Shown piece by piece: positions 1 to 8,444 of a stretch of DNA of 37,869 nt (the stretch's first letter is position 1; each line of letters begins with the position of its first letter). The position numbers and the translations under genes are program-made. Under the pieces are notes generated by a model, which saw nothing but the letters and a program-made list of their open reading frames with translations, did no database searches and was not told where the DNA came from. Source of the stretch: Treponema sp. (lineage in GTDB: Bacteria; Spirochaetota; Spirochaetia; Treponematales; Breznakiellaceae); assembly GCA_031277045.1 (NCBI GenBank), contig JAISLX010000040.1:1-37869 (forward strand), read 5' to 3'.

Positions 1-123
1 CTGGGCGCGGGGGTCTACACGCTGGAAATCGTAACCCAATACACCACGGGGAGCGCTTTCCTCAAGGAACCGCGCACCCTCACCCTTGCCGGGAAACTGA
101 CTGTCGCGGCGGCCTCGGAATAG
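1..123 (+). CDS. C-terminal end of a DUF4469-like protein (5' end outside window)
   Basis: The first 40 codons are open from the window edge and stop at TAG 121-123. The visible peptide contains GVYTLEIVTQYTTGS and then FLKEPRTLTL, a pattern I associate with the C-terminal Ig-like DUF4469 domain, often found behind an HU-like DNA-binding domain in Bacteroidetes and Treponema. Only this tail is visible, so neither the N-terminal part nor the function can be judged. The stop codon lies inside the first unit of a 23-bp repeat array that continues downstream. Family call is from memory of the motif and is moderate. Confidence 0.55.
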   Translation: MGAGVYTLEIVTQYTTGSAFLKEPRTLTLAGKLTVAAASE

Positions 124-254
124 AGGTCAATTCCAACAAGGAATAGAGGTCAATTCCAGCAAGGAATAGAGGTCAATTCCAGTAAGGAATAGGGGGCAAT
201 TCCAGCAAGGAATAGAGGTCAATTCCAGTAAGGAATAGAGCTCAATTCCAGTGA
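117..254. repeat. Six tandem 23-bp repeats, each with a GGAAT/ATTCC inverted repeat
   Basis: Units start at 117, 140, 163, 186, 209 and 232, all 23 bp, with a partial seventh start at 255. The consensus is GGAATAGAGGTCAATTCC followed by AGYAA. In every unit GGAAT and ATTCC can pair across an 8-nt loop. The arms are identical in all six units, while loop and linker vary (for example AGGGGGCA in unit 4 and AGAGCTCA in unit 6). Unit 1 includes the last codons and stop of the upstream gene. There are no unique spacers, so this is not CRISPR. Confidence 0.95.
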
Positions 255-530
255 GGAATTGAAGGTAAAACAGCCCGGTTCGGGGGTACTGAAACGTCCT
301 GTTTCAGCCTGCTGGAACAGGGCCAACAAAAAGGTATTTTCAGGCAGGTTCTGCCGTGGAAATAAAAGAGGAAACCCAAAACCGGCTTTCTGGCAAGAAG
401 TGTACCGGCCTTGGGCTGCGCTAAACGCAAAGCCAGTCTAGCCTGTCCGGGCGGGACAGGCAACGCGCTTAGTCCTCTTAAATCCTCCTTGTACTTGTAT
501 ATGGGAGAAAACCTATTTAGGAGGACAGTT
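255..530. other. Intergenic stretch with one small hairpin
   Basis: No convincing gene is seen here. A short reading frame at 259-441 has no Shine-Dalgarno sequence and an unremarkable basic composition. A 7-bp hairpin, CTGAAAC / GTTTCAG with a 5-nt loop, lies at 289-307 and has no T-run, so it is not an obvious terminator. The promoter of the downstream lipoprotein should lie in the last 100 bases, but I could not pick a clear -35/-10 pair. Confidence 0.5.
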
Positions 531-938
531 ATGAAAAACAAACTGTTTCTCGCGGGACTGCTCAGCCTTCTGCTGGCAGCCGGACTGGTTCTGACGGGGT
601 GCCCTACGGACGGCGGCAGCAGCAGCAGCGGAGGCGGAGGCGGCAGTGGCGGAGGCGGCAGCGGTGGCGGTAGCAGCGTCAACGCAAAGCTTGTGGGTAC
701 GTGGAAGTACAATACTAATCAGAATCTCATAGTTGAAATCACGGCTGGCGCAGAATTCAAATGTCCATCTCTGGGCGTGGAATATGACATTGAGGAGCGG
801 GATGCGGATACTATTGTTATGTTTTCTTCCGGCGCGGAACAGGGAACCATTGATTGGGCAGTTTCCGGGACTACCCTTACCCTTAGCAACGGGACACCAA
901 CATTTGCCGGTTTTAACGGCGCGTACACTAAACAATAG
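531..938 (+). CDS. Small lipoprotein with Gly/Ser linker and lipocalin-like domain
   Basis: A 135-residue predicted lipoprotein. The ATG at 531 is preceded by AGGAGG at 519-524, which decides the start. Residues 1-23 form a lipoprotein signal peptide ending in the lipobox LTGC, with lipidated Cys24. Residues about 28-49 are almost only Gly and Ser, a flexible tether. The rest begins KLVGTWKY and ends LSNGTPTFAGFNGAYTKQ, the look of the small beta-barrel 'lipocalin-like / DUF5640-like' domains that occur in many copies in treponemes. It would be anchored in the inner or outer membrane with the barrel held away from it. No substrate can be inferred. A strong terminator follows at 980-1031, so the gene is probably monocistronic. 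Confidence 0.8.
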   Translation: MKNKLFLAGLLSLLLAAGLVLTGCPTDGGSSSSGGGGGSGGGGSGGGSSVNAKLVGTWKYNTNQNLIVEITAGAEFKCPSLGVEYDIEERDADTIVMFSSGAEQGTIDWAVSGTTLTLSNGTPTFAGFNGAYTKQ

Positions 939-979
939 TAGACTCGCGGGTCTGCCGGCGGTAGATGCCGGCGGCATCT

Positions 980-1031
980 GCCGCCCCGTACACGCGCTGC
1001 GACACGCACCGCGTGTGGGGGCGGCTTTTTT
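980..1031 (+). terminator. Rho-independent terminator after the lipoprotein gene
   Basis: GCCGCCCC (980-987) pairs with GGGGCGGC (1018-1025), and inside it ACACGCG (990-996) pairs with CGCGTGT (1010-1016). The stem is followed directly by six T (1026-1031). It separates the lipoprotein from the HAD gene. Confidence 0.9.
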
Positions 1032-1087
1032 GTGGCGGGGGGGCCTTGCTGTTCTTTTCCCGCAAAATAGTCTATACTGGTTTCATT

Positions 1088-1870
1088 ATGAATGATCTGT
1101 CCCAAATCAGGGCGAAACAAGCGTTTATTATTGATATGGACGGGGTTATTTACCACGGAAACCTGCTCCTTAAAGGGGCCGCGGAATTTGTGGAGTGGCT
1201 TACGGCCAATAACAAGTCTTTTCTGTTTTTGACTAATTCAAGTGAGCGCTCTCCCCAGGAACTGGCCCAGAAGCTGTCCCGGCTGGGTATTATGGCGGCC
1301 CCGGAACATTTTTATACCAGCGCTTTGGCAACCGCCGCTTTCCTTGCCTCCCAGCATCCGGGGGGATCGGCCTACGTGATCGGCGAACCGGGTCTGATCC
1401 AGGCCCTGTACGACGCGGGTTTTATTATGAACAACGTGAACCCCGATTATGTGGTGGTGGGGGAAGGCCGGGGCTACAGTCTGGAATCTCTGGAACGCGC
1501 GGTAAAACTGGTCATGGGGGGGGCGCGGCTTATCGGTACCAATCCGGATCTTTCAGGCCCTGTGGAAAACGGCATTGTGCCGGCCTGCGGCGCGCTGGTG
1601 GCGCCCATAGAGCTTGCGGCCAAGACAAAAGCCTATTTTGTGGGTAAGCCCAATCCCCTGATGATGCGCCACGGCATGAAGCGGCTCAACGCCCGGCGGG
1701 AAGACACGGTGATTATCGGCGACCGGATGGATACCGATATTGTGGCGGGGGTAGAAGCCGATATTGAGACGGCGCTGGTTCTTTCCGGCGTTACCGCCCT
1801 GAACGACGTTCCCGGCTATCCTTACCAGCCCAGGCATATCCTGGACGGGGTTTTTGAGATACCGGGGTAA
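1088..1870 (+). CDS. HAD-superfamily (IIA, NagD-like) phosphatase
   Basis: A 260-residue HAD subclass IIA protein, similar to NagD/AraL-type sugar or nucleotide phosphatases. Seen: motif I DMDGVIYHG at residues 16-24 (nucleophile Asp16, acid Asp18), motif II LFLTNSS near 43-49, the IIA cap region with GTNPDLSGPVENG, a conserved Lys in VGKPNP, and motif III/IV GDRMDTDIVAG. The start chosen is the ATG at 1088, 15 residues before motif I. Upstream in-frame codons run into the terminator stem and make no sense. There is no Shine-Dalgarno sequence; a TATACT box lies at 1073-1078, only 9 nt before the ATG, so the transcript may be leaderless or nearly so. Cytoplasmic. The substrate (NMP, sugar phosphate, pNPP-like) cannot be told from sequence. 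The convergent pfkA gene ends 9 bp downstream. Confidence 0.9.
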   Translation: MNDLSQIRAKQAFIIDMDGVIYHGNLLLKGAAEFVEWLTANNKSFLFLTNSSERSPQELAQKLSRLGIMAAPEHFYTSALATAAFLASQHPGGSAYVIGEPGLIQALYDAGFIMNNVNPDYVVVGEGRGYSLESLERAVKLVMGGARLIGTNPDLSGPVENGIVPACGALVAPIELAAKTKAYFVGKPNPLMMRHGMKRLNARREDTVIIGDRMDTDIVAGVEADIETALVLSGVTALNDVPGYPYQPRHILDGVFEIPG

Positions 1871-1879
1871 GCGCCGGAT

Positions 1880-2980
1880 TTATGTCCCCAGGCAGGTACC
1901 TACCGCCAGGGCGGTGTCCAGCATGTAGTGGTTAAGCGGCACGTTTTTTATTTTCTCCGCGGGAACGGCCAGATCCACAGAACCGATAGAATCCCCAATC
2001 AGGGCCACCATGCGGCCGTACGCGCCTTTGGCAAGCAGGTCCGCCGCGGCGGTCCCCAGGGCGGTAGCCAGGACCCGGTCGGACGCGCTGGGGATGCCTC
2101 CCCGCTGCACATAGCCCAGGACCGTGGCCCGGGTTTCCATGCCTGTCTCCGCCTCAATCTCCCGGGCCACCCGGTAGCCGATAGAGGGGTTTACTGTTTC
2201 CGCCCGGTACTTTTTCCGCTCTTTCTTGTCCATAGCGGCCTCCGCCGCCGACATGGCCCCCTCCGCTACCACCACGATGGAGTAGCCCTTTCCTTCGCGG
2301 ACGCGGTTTTCCAGGTGCCGGCCAATGGCCTTGATGTCGTAGGGAATTTCGGGGATCAGGATCACGTCCCCGCCGCCGGCTACCCCGGCGTAAAGGGCCA
2401 GCCAGCCGGCCTTGTGGCCCATCAGCTCGATAACGATGACCCGGCCGTGACTTTGGGCGGTGGAGTGGAGGCGGTCAATCGCCTCCGTACCGATGGCCAG
2501 GGCGGAATGAAACCCAAAAGTCCGGTCGGTCCCCACGATGTCGTTGTCGATGGTTTTGGGAAGCCCCAGCACGTTAAGCCCCTCCCGGGCAAGCAGGTAG
2601 CCGGTGGTGTTGGTGCCGTTTCCCCCCAGTACCACCAGGCAGTCCAGGTTCAGTTTCCTGTAGTTGTTTTTGATGGCCTGAACCTTGTCGCTTTCGATCT
2701 CGCTGTTGCTTTCACTTTTTCTGCCCTTAAAGGGTTTTTCCCGGCTGGTCCCCAGAATGGTCCCGCCCCGCGTAAGGATGCCGTAGATATCCACCGGCCG
2801 CAGGCTGCGCCAGTTTTCCCGGATAAGTCCCAGATAACCGTCGGCAATGCCCACAATATTCATTCCGTAGCGATCATACGCGGCCCGGCAGACCCCCCGG
2901 ATTGCCGCGTTCAGCCCCGGACAATCCCCGCCGGCGGTAAGGATTCCAAAGGTTTTAGTAACGCTGTAGCGGTTTCCCAT
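1880..2980 (-). CDS. pfkA: 6-phosphofructokinase, mixed-type (group III) active site
   Basis: A 366-residue phosphofructokinase for the committed step of glycolysis. Seen: N-terminal GILTAGGDCPGLNAAIRG (residues 12-29), GGNGT (119-123), the catalytic loop PKTIDND (141-147), TDRTFGFHSA, and the sugar-phosphate segments MGHKAGWLA and GYVQRGG. The phosphoryl-donor signature is mixed. Gly in the second position of the donor motif is as in ATP enzymes, whereas Lys142 before TIDND is as in PPi enzymes. Actinobacterial group III enzymes with this mix use ATP. The donor motif here also has Asn where Asp or Glu is usual. The ATG at 2980 has a GGGGTGA Shine-Dalgarno-like stretch upstream. The gene is convergent with the HAD gene and divergent from the gene at 3100. 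Confidence 0.95.
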   Translation of the reverse strand: MGNRYSVTKTFGILTAGGDCPGLNAAIRGVCRAAYDRYGMNIVGIADGYLGLIRENWRSLRPVDIYGILTRGGTILGTSREKPFKGRKSESNSEIESDKVQAIKNNYRKLNLDCLVVLGGNGTNTTGYLLAREGLNVLGLPKTIDNDIVGTDRTFGFHSALAIGTEAIDRLHSTAQSHGRVIVIELMGHKAGWLALYAGVAGGGDVILIPEIPYDIKAIGRHLENRVREGKGYSIVVVAEGAMSAAEAAMDKKERKKYRAETVNPSIGYRVAREIEAETGMETRATVLGYVQRGGIPSASDRVLATALGTAAADLLAKGAYGRMVALIGDSIGSVDLAVPAEKIKNVPLNHYMLDTALAVGTCLGT

Positions 2981-3064
2981 CTATCACCCCTGTCCAAACC
3001 CAGCCGGGTTTTAGAACAAACTCAAAGCATAATGCGTTTTACGGCAGCCGGCAATCACGCGCGG

Positions 3065-3094
3065 TTTACAGGCACGTCTATTTATACATAAAAT
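3065..3094 (+). promoter_or_regulatory. Sigma-70-type promoter giving a predicted leaderless mRNA
   Basis: TTTACA (3065-3070), an 18-bp spacer, then TAAAAT (3089-3094). The ATG of the next gene is at 3100, only 5 nt after the -10 box, so transcription should begin at or next to the start codon. No Shine-Dalgarno sequence is present. Confidence 0.6.
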
Positions 3095-3099
3095 AATTT

Positions 3100-5379
3100 A
3101 TGGTCCGCTCAAAAATCCCCGCGTTCTTCCTGCTGTCTTTGTACCTTGGATTATGCGCGCCTGTTCCCGTCCGGGCCCAAAGACCGGCGGAACAGGGGGA
3201 TGATTTTCCCCTGCTTATCGGTACGGAGCAGGGGCTGTACGGCCTGAGCATGGAGGGGAATCTGCGGCCCCTGTGGCAGGGCGGCGAAGTGCGGAAGATC
3301 GTGGCGGCGGGGGATTCCTGGGCCATTCTTTCCGGGGAGGGGGTCCTGTGGTCCGATAATCTTCTGCTCTGGGAGGACCGGAACCAGGGGCTCCCGGTAA
3401 AAACGATTAAGGTCTTTGAAAACGGCGTAAAATCTTTTGTTCCCATGCTGCAGGAACTAAAGGACCTCAAGGTTCACCCCGGCAACCCGGCGATTATGGT
3501 GTGCGCCACCAAGGACACGGTCTTTTTGTCCCGGGATTCAGGCCGCTCCTGGACCAGTCTGGGCATGCCTCCCTACCAAACCAACGGCATCAAGGCGGTG
3601 GCGGCGGCTTTTCTGCCGGACCTGACTGTTTTTCTTTCCCACAGTATCTACGGTATCCACTACCTGCAGCCGGACACGCGGGGATCCAAGTGGACCGAGC
3701 TTAACGGCGGAATTGAAACGCTGGAAACAACGAACGACGCCGATGAGATTGCCGATATTCTGGTGGTCCAGGGGCCGCAGGACGCCAAGGCCCATATCTA
3801 CGTTTCCCAAAGCTTCCGCCGCCGGATCTACTCCCTGGATTGGGACAAAAAAAGCTTCCGGCTCATCTGGGCCGGTGACGCCGCCGTTTCCGGCGGCGCT
3901 GCCGGCGGCGCTGCCGATACCGCCGGTACCGCCGCCAGCGGCGCGTTTGGCGCCATTGATTCCCTGGGTCCTGTCGGCGCCGGTTCCTCCCCGCTTGCCG
4001 GACTCCGTTTTGTGAGTAACGGCATGGTCGGGGAGTTGACCTTTTCCCAGGATTCCCCGCCGGATTACCGGAGCCGGGAGGATATTCTGGATATTATCCG
4101 GAACCTCCCGCTCTACCTGGAACTGGACCCCCTGTGCCTGGTAATCCGTTCGCCGGGCCCGGAAGGCCACAACCTGCCCCTGCCGGAAGGCTCTATCAAC
4201 CTGAGTGAGCTGTGGCTGCTTGTCAACGGACAGACCAAAAGGCCGGAAACCGCCTACGCCAGGGACAAGGAGGGGCTGTACCTTCCGGTGAATCACGCCA
4301 TTGAAAACCGGACCCTTCAGCCCTACCTGGACCTTATCGCCGAACGCCGCCTGAACATGATTGTCATCGACATGAAGGACGACTACGGCCGCCTGCGCTT
4401 TACCCCCCACAACCCGCGAATCGCCGAACAGGGCCGGGTATTCCGCCCCCTGGACATTGACAGCTTCCTGGCGCGGATGAAAGAACAGGGTATCTACACC
4501 GCCGCCCGGATCGTGGTTTTTAAGGACCCGGCGCTGGCGGGCCTGCGCGGGGGAAAGTACGCCGTTTGGGATGCCCAAACGAACAGGGCCTGGGCAGGCT
4601 ACTACGACACCCGCCGCAAAAAAACAACGCCGGAAGCCCAGGCGGAAGAAAAAAAGGGGCCGCTGGAAATTGAGATTCTCCCCGCCGCCGACGCGGACTA
4701 CGAGATTCTCCGCACCTACTACGATGAGCGCTGGGTAGACCCTTATTCGGAAGAAGTGTGGGACTACATCGCCGACATTGCCGCGGAACTCTACGCCCGG
4801 GGCTTTGACGAAATTCAGTTTGACTATATCCGTTTTCCTACCGACGGGATTAATCTGGGGAACGCCCGGTACCGCTGGCGGGATCAGGGCATGGACATGG
4901 AGTCCGCCATCGTGTCTTTTCTGCGGCATATCCGCGCCCGGCTGGACGCCCCCGTTTCTATCGACATTTACGGCGCCAACGGCTGGTATCGCACGGGAGC
5001 CCGCACGGGCCAGGAAGTGGAACTTCTTTCCCGTTACGTCGACGTGATCTGCCCCATGTACTACCCCAGCCACTTTGCCCAGGATTTTCTGGCCCAGGCC
5101 CCGGCGGAACTGCGGCCCTACCGGATCTACAACCAGGGGGCCCGGCGTACCGCCTATATCGGCAGGGGCAGAATCGTCGTGCGGCCCTACGTGCAGGCCT
5201 TTTACCTGAATGTTTCTTACGACCGCACGTACTACAACATCGACTACGTGCGCCGCGAGGTCGAGGGGGTCCGGGACGCGGGCCGGGGGGGTCTTACCTA
5301 CTGGAACAACTCCGGCCGCTACGAGGACATCCCCCCTCCCGCCGCGTTTCAGGTCCCGGAATATTCCGGAACCCGCTAG
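3100..5379 (+). CDS. Exported DUF4015 glycosidase-like protein with N-terminal propeller-like region
   Basis: A 759-residue protein. Residues 1-26 are a signal peptide ending near PVRAQ. The N-terminal third has a BNR/Asp-box (SRDSGRSWTSLG, about residues 144-155) typical of sialidase-like beta-propellers. A low-complexity Ala/Gly tract sits around residues 265-305. The C-terminal half matches my memory of DUF4015, a putative TIM-barrel glycosidase: MIVIDMKDDYG (about 418-428), FDEIQFDYIRFPTDG (about 569-583), VSIDIYGANGW and a later DVICPMYYPSH. The repeated acidic residues at strand ends are candidates for catalysis. It should act in the periplasm or at the cell surface; the substrate is unknown. 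The ATG at 3100 is the only start that leaves the signal peptide intact, and it sits directly behind a promoter. alaS begins 85 bp downstream with its own promoter. Confidence 0.85.
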   Translation: MVRSKIPAFFLLSLYLGLCAPVPVRAQRPAEQGDDFPLLIGTEQGLYGLSMEGNLRPLWQGGEVRKIVAAGDSWAILSGEGVLWSDNLLLWEDRNQGLPVKTIKVFENGVKSFVPMLQELKDLKVHPGNPAIMVCATKDTVFLSRDSGRSWTSLGMPPYQTNGIKAVAAAFLPDLTVFLSHSIYGIHYLQPDTRGSKWTELNGGIETLETTNDADEIADILVVQGPQDAKAHIYVSQSFRRRIYSLDWDKKSFRLIWAGDAAVSGGAAGGAADTAGTAASGAFGAIDSLGPVGAGSSPLAGLRFVSNGMVGELTFSQDSPPDYRSREDILDIIRNLPLYLELDPLCLVIRSPGPEGHNLPLPEGSINLSELWLLVNGQTKRPETAYARDKEGLYLPVNHAIENRTLQPYLDLIAERRLNMIVIDMKDDYGRLRFTPHNPRIAEQGRVFRPLDIDSFLARMKEQGIYTAARIVVFKDPALAGLRGGKYAVWDAQTNRAWAGYYDTRRKKTTPEAQAEEKKGPLEIEILPAADADYEILRTYYDERWVDPYSEEVWDYIADIAAELYARGFDEIQFDYIRFPTDGINLGNARYRWRDQGMDMESAIVSFLRHIRARLDAPVSIDIYGANGWYRTGARTGQEVELLSRYVDVICPMYYPSHFAQDFLAQAPAELRPYRIYNQGARRTAYIGRGRIVVRPYVQAFYLNVSYDRTYYNIDYVRREVEGVRDAGRGGLTYWNNSGRYEDIPPPAAFQVPEYSGTR

Positions 5380-5428
5380 CAGCCTGCCGCGCTTCTCCCC
5401 CCGGCCCTGCCGCGATTTGCGCTTCCGA

Positions 5429-5457
5429 TTGAGCAAACCCCGGTTTTGTAGTAATGT
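5429..5457 (+). promoter_or_regulatory. Putative alaS promoter, leaderless spacing
   Basis: TTGAGC (5429-5434), a 17-bp spacer, then TAATGT (5452-5457). The alaS ATG begins 7 nt later at 5465 with no Shine-Dalgarno sequence between. The -10 match is moderate, so this call leans on the repeated pattern in the window. Confidence 0.45.
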
Positions 5458-5464
5458 CGTTTCC

Positions 5465-7285
5465 ATGACAGCCGACGAGCTTCGTTCCAAATACCTGGAA
5501 TTTTTTGTTTCCAAAGGACACGCCCGGATCCAGGGGAAATCCCTTATCCCCGACAACGATCCCACCGTACTTTTTACCACCGCGGGGATGCACCCCCTGG
5601 TTCCCTATCTTTTAGGCCAGGAACACCCCGCGGGAAAGCGGCTGGTAAATTACCAGAAATGTATCCGCACGGTGGACATCGATTCGGTGGGGGACCCCAG
5701 CCACCTTACCTTTTTCGAGATGCTGGGAAACTGGTCCCTGGGGGATTATTTCAAAGAGGGGGCCATCAGGATGAGCTTTGAATTCCTCACATCCCCCCGG
5801 TGGCTGGGCATCCCCGTGGAAAGACTGGGGGTAACGGTTTTTGCGGGGGATGAAAACGCCGCGCGAGACGAAGAATCCGCGGCGGTGTGGAGGGCCCTGG
5901 GCATCGGCGAAAAACGGATCAGATACCTGCCCAAAAAAGATAACTGGTGGGGCCCCGCGGGAACCACCGGCCCCTGCGGCCCGGATTCGGAGATGTTTTA
6001 CGATTTCGGCAAAGAACCCTGCGGCCCGGACTGCGGTCCCGGCTGTTCCTGCGGCAAATGGCTTGAAATTTGGAACGACGTGTTCATGCAGTACAACAAG
6101 ACTGCGGAAGGAATCTACGAGCCCCTGGCCCGCACCTGCGTGGACACCGGCATGGGCATAGAGCGGACCGTTACTATCCTAAACGGCAAAACATCGGTCT
6201 ACGAAACGGAGATCTTCGCCCCCGTTATCGGGGGTATCGAGCGGGCGCTGCGCGTTTCGGCGGCCCCGTACCGCTACGGCGGCGATCCGGAAAAAGACAA
6301 ATCCATACGGATCATCAGCGACCACGTCCGTTCCGCCGTCTTTATCCTGGGGGACCCCAAAGCGGTCAGCCCCTCCAACGTGGGGGCAGGTTACGTGCTG
6401 CGGCGCCTTATCCGCCGGGCGGTACGGCACTGCCGCAAGCTGGGAATCGCGGGAAGCCCCCTCCTCTCGCCGCTGGCGGAGATCATCGTCGCCGGGTTCA
6501 AGGGGCCCTACCCGGAACTGGCGGAGAATTTCTCCTTCATCAGTGGAGAGATGGACCGGGAAGAGGAAAAATTCCTGGAAACCCTGCAAAAAGGGGAACA
6601 CGAGTTCGAAAAACTCCTTCCCAATCTCCTCAAAGACCCCCGCAAAATCATGAGCGGCAGGCTGGCCTTCAAACTGTACGACACCTACGGCTTCCCCATC
6701 GAGCTTACGGAGGAACTGGCCGGCGAGCGGGAACTGACGGTTAACCGGGCCGAATTTGACGAAGCTTTTAAAAAACACCAGGAGCTTTCCCGGGCCGGGG
6801 GGGAGCAGGCTTTTAAGGGGGGCCTGCAGGACCACAGCGAGATTGCCACCAGGTACCATACCGCCACCCACCTGCTCCACCAGGCCCTGCGTCTGGTTCT
6901 GGGGGACCACGTAGCCCAAAAAGGTTCCAACATTACCGCGGAGCGGATGCGTTTCGACTTTTCCCATCCGGCACCCATGAGCGCGGAGGAAATTCAGCGG
7001 GTTCAGGACATCGTAAACGAGCAGATCAGGCGGAATCTTCCGGTTACCGTGGACATAATGGACCTGGACAAGGCCAGGGAAGGCGGGGCTATCGCCCTTT
7101 TTGGGGAAAAATACGAATCCCAGGTCAAGGTTTACACAATCGGGGGGGGCGAAACGGATATTTTCTCCCGGGAAGTCTGCGGCGGCCCCCATGTGGAACG
7201 GACCGGCGTCCTGGGAACCTTCAAAATTCAAAAAGAGCAGAGTTCCAGCGCCGGTGTCAGGAGAATTCGGGCTGTATTAGAATAG
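5465..7285 (+). CDS. alaS: Alanyl-tRNA synthetase, short form lacking the C-Ala domain
   Basis: A 606-residue class II aminoacyl-tRNA synthetase that charges tRNA-Ala. Seen: the N-terminal catalytic core (LRSKYLEFFVSKGH, FTTAGMHPLVPYLLG, FFEMLGNWSLGDYFK), the middle tRNA-recognition part, and the editing (SAD) domain with both zinc/editing motifs, HTATH (residues 465-469) and CGGPH (572-576). It ends about 30 residues after the editing motif, so the coiled coil and C-terminal DHHA1/C-Ala domain of the usual ~870-residue enzyme are absent. Spirochaete AlaS proteins of about 600 residues are known, so this is lineage-typical rather than a frameshift. The start is the ATG at 5465; the open frame continues upstream into the 3' end of the previous gene, but without AlaS-like sequence. 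Confidence 0.96.
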   Translation: MTADELRSKYLEFFVSKGHARIQGKSLIPDNDPTVLFTTAGMHPLVPYLLGQEHPAGKRLVNYQKCIRTVDIDSVGDPSHLTFFEMLGNWSLGDYFKEGAIRMSFEFLTSPRWLGIPVERLGVTVFAGDENAARDEESAAVWRALGIGEKRIRYLPKKDNWWGPAGTTGPCGPDSEMFYDFGKEPCGPDCGPGCSCGKWLEIWNDVFMQYNKTAEGIYEPLARTCVDTGMGIERTVTILNGKTSVYETEIFAPVIGGIERALRVSAAPYRYGGDPEKDKSIRIISDHVRSAVFILGDPKAVSPSNVGAGYVLRRLIRRAVRHCRKLGIAGSPLLSPLAEIIVAGFKGPYPELAENFSFISGEMDREEEKFLETLQKGEHEFEKLLPNLLKDPRKIMSGRLAFKLYDTYGFPIELTEELAGERELTVNRAEFDEAFKKHQELSRAGGEQAFKGGLQDHSEIATRYHTATHLLHQALRLVLGDHVAQKGSNITAERMRFDFSHPAPMSAEEIQRVQDIVNEQIRRNLPVTVDIMDLDKAREGGAIALFGEKYESQVKVYTIGGGETDIFSREVCGGPHVERTGVLGTFKIQKEQSSSAGVRRIRAVLE

Positions 7286-7385
7286 GCAGACGGCTGTTTT
7301 TTTCGTTATATTGGACACCGTATGGCAGTTTTGCACTGTCGTAACCGTGTCTTTTCGCGCTGGTTTTAAACATAAGGATAGTTTT

Positions 7386-8444
7386 ATGAAACAAATTTTT
7401 GCCGGCCTTGTTCTTTGCCTTGGCGGGGCGTTGAGCCTGTTCGGGCAGATTGAAACTCAGGCGGTCGCTATAATCAACTTAATCAGGCAGGAGCCCATTA
7501 CGGTGCGGCAGCTCAAGGCGGAACTGACTCCTCTGGAACAGGCCGAAGGCCGGACTTTTACCGTGGCCGAGCGGCGGGAAGCTCTGGACATGCTGATAAG
7601 CCAGCGGCTTATACTGCAGGCGGCGGAACGGGACCGGATCACCGTGTCGGAAAACGAGATCGACAACGCCCTGAAAAATTATCTGGCCCAGCAGGCGGGC
7701 CGGAATCTTTCGGAGGCCGAGTACGCCCAGGCCCTGCGGCAGGCCGGAACCAACGTCCCCCAAATCCGGCAGCAGGCAAGCAAACAGCTTGTAATGCAAA
7801 AATATCTGATGGCGAAACGCGGGGACCAGATTAACACCCTTAAAGAGCCAACGGAAGATGAAATTGCCCGCTGGTACAACATCAACAAATCGGAACTGCG
7901 CTGGCCGGATATCGTGCGGCTCAGCCTTATCGCGGTCCCATACGGCGCGGATTCCACCACCAAGGCAAAGGCGCGGGAAACGGCGAACCGCCTGGTTCGG
8001 GAAATCGGCACGAACCCCAACAAGTTTGACGAAGCCGTACTGAGGGGAATAGCCGCCGGTTCGGGGGTTGCGGCCGCGGGGGGGGACAATTACGTTTCCA
8101 CCAGGGATTTTTACATAAGGCGGACCCGGGAATTCCAGACGGGCGTGGGGGAAAATTTTTTTAACACCGCCTTTAGCCTTAAACAGGGGGAAGTATCCCC
8201 CCTTATCGAAGGCATTTCCGCCTATCAGATCATCAAAGTAACCGATATTTACGCGCAAAAGTTCCTGGGACTGGAGGATATTATAGACCCGGAAAACCCA
8301 ATCCGTGTTCGGGAATATATCCAGCAGCTCCTGATGGCCGAACAGCAGCAACAGCAGTTGAACAAGGCTTTCGCGGAACTGGTTGAGGAACTGCGAAAGG
8401 GAAGAAACGCCGTAACGATTAACGAACAATACTTAAACTGGTAA
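7386..8444 (+). CDS. SurA-like periplasmic chaperone / peptidyl-prolyl isomerase
   Basis: A 352-residue protein with a signal peptide (MKQIFAGLVLCLGGALSLFG), so it should be periplasmic. After cleavage come AIINLIRQEPITVRQL and a helical segment like the SurA N-terminal domain, then a parvulin-like part around residues 175-300 with FNTAFSLKQGEVSPLIEG and YQIIKVTD, which fit the PPIC rotamase fold. The SurA family escorts unfolded outer-membrane proteins and inserts. The ATG at 7386 has AAGGA at 7374-7378 and starts exactly at the signal peptide. It is the first gene of a close trio: the stop overlaps the next ATG by one base (TAATG), so nusB is probably translationally coupled. Whether the isomerase site is active cannot be told. 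Confidence 0.85.
   Translation: MKQIFAGLVLCLGGALSLFGQIETQAVAIINLIRQEPITVRQLKAELTPLEQAEGRTFTVAERREALDMLISQRLILQAAERDRITVSENEIDNALKNYLAQQAGRNLSEAEYAQALRQAGTNVPQIRQQASKQLVMQKYLMAKRGDQINTLKEPTEDEIARWYNINKSELRWPDIVRLSLIAVPYGADSTTKAKARETANRLVREIGTNPNKFDEAVLRGIAAGSGVAAAGGDNYVSTRDFYIRRTREFQTGVGENFFNTAFSLKQGEVSPLIEGISAYQIIKVTDIYAQKFLGLEDIIDPENPIRVREYIQQLLMAEQQQQQLNKAFAELVEELRKGRNAVTINEQYLNW

Noticed and set aside
117..254. CRISPR array
   Set aside because: Units are directly adjacent with no unique spacers and are only 23 bp; no cas genes are in the window.
3538..5580. A 680-codon open frame on the minus strand across the DUF4015 gene, and similar long antisense frames over pfkA (1928-3091) and alaS (6179-7231)
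   Set aside because: They are shadows of GC-rich codons in strongly supported genes, have no ribosome binding sites and give Pro/Arg/Gly/Val-rich sequence with no family motifs.
7320..7338. A second sigma-54-like site (TGGCAGTTTTGCA)
   Set aside because: The GG to GC distance is 7 nt instead of 10, so it cannot act as a -24/-12 promoter.
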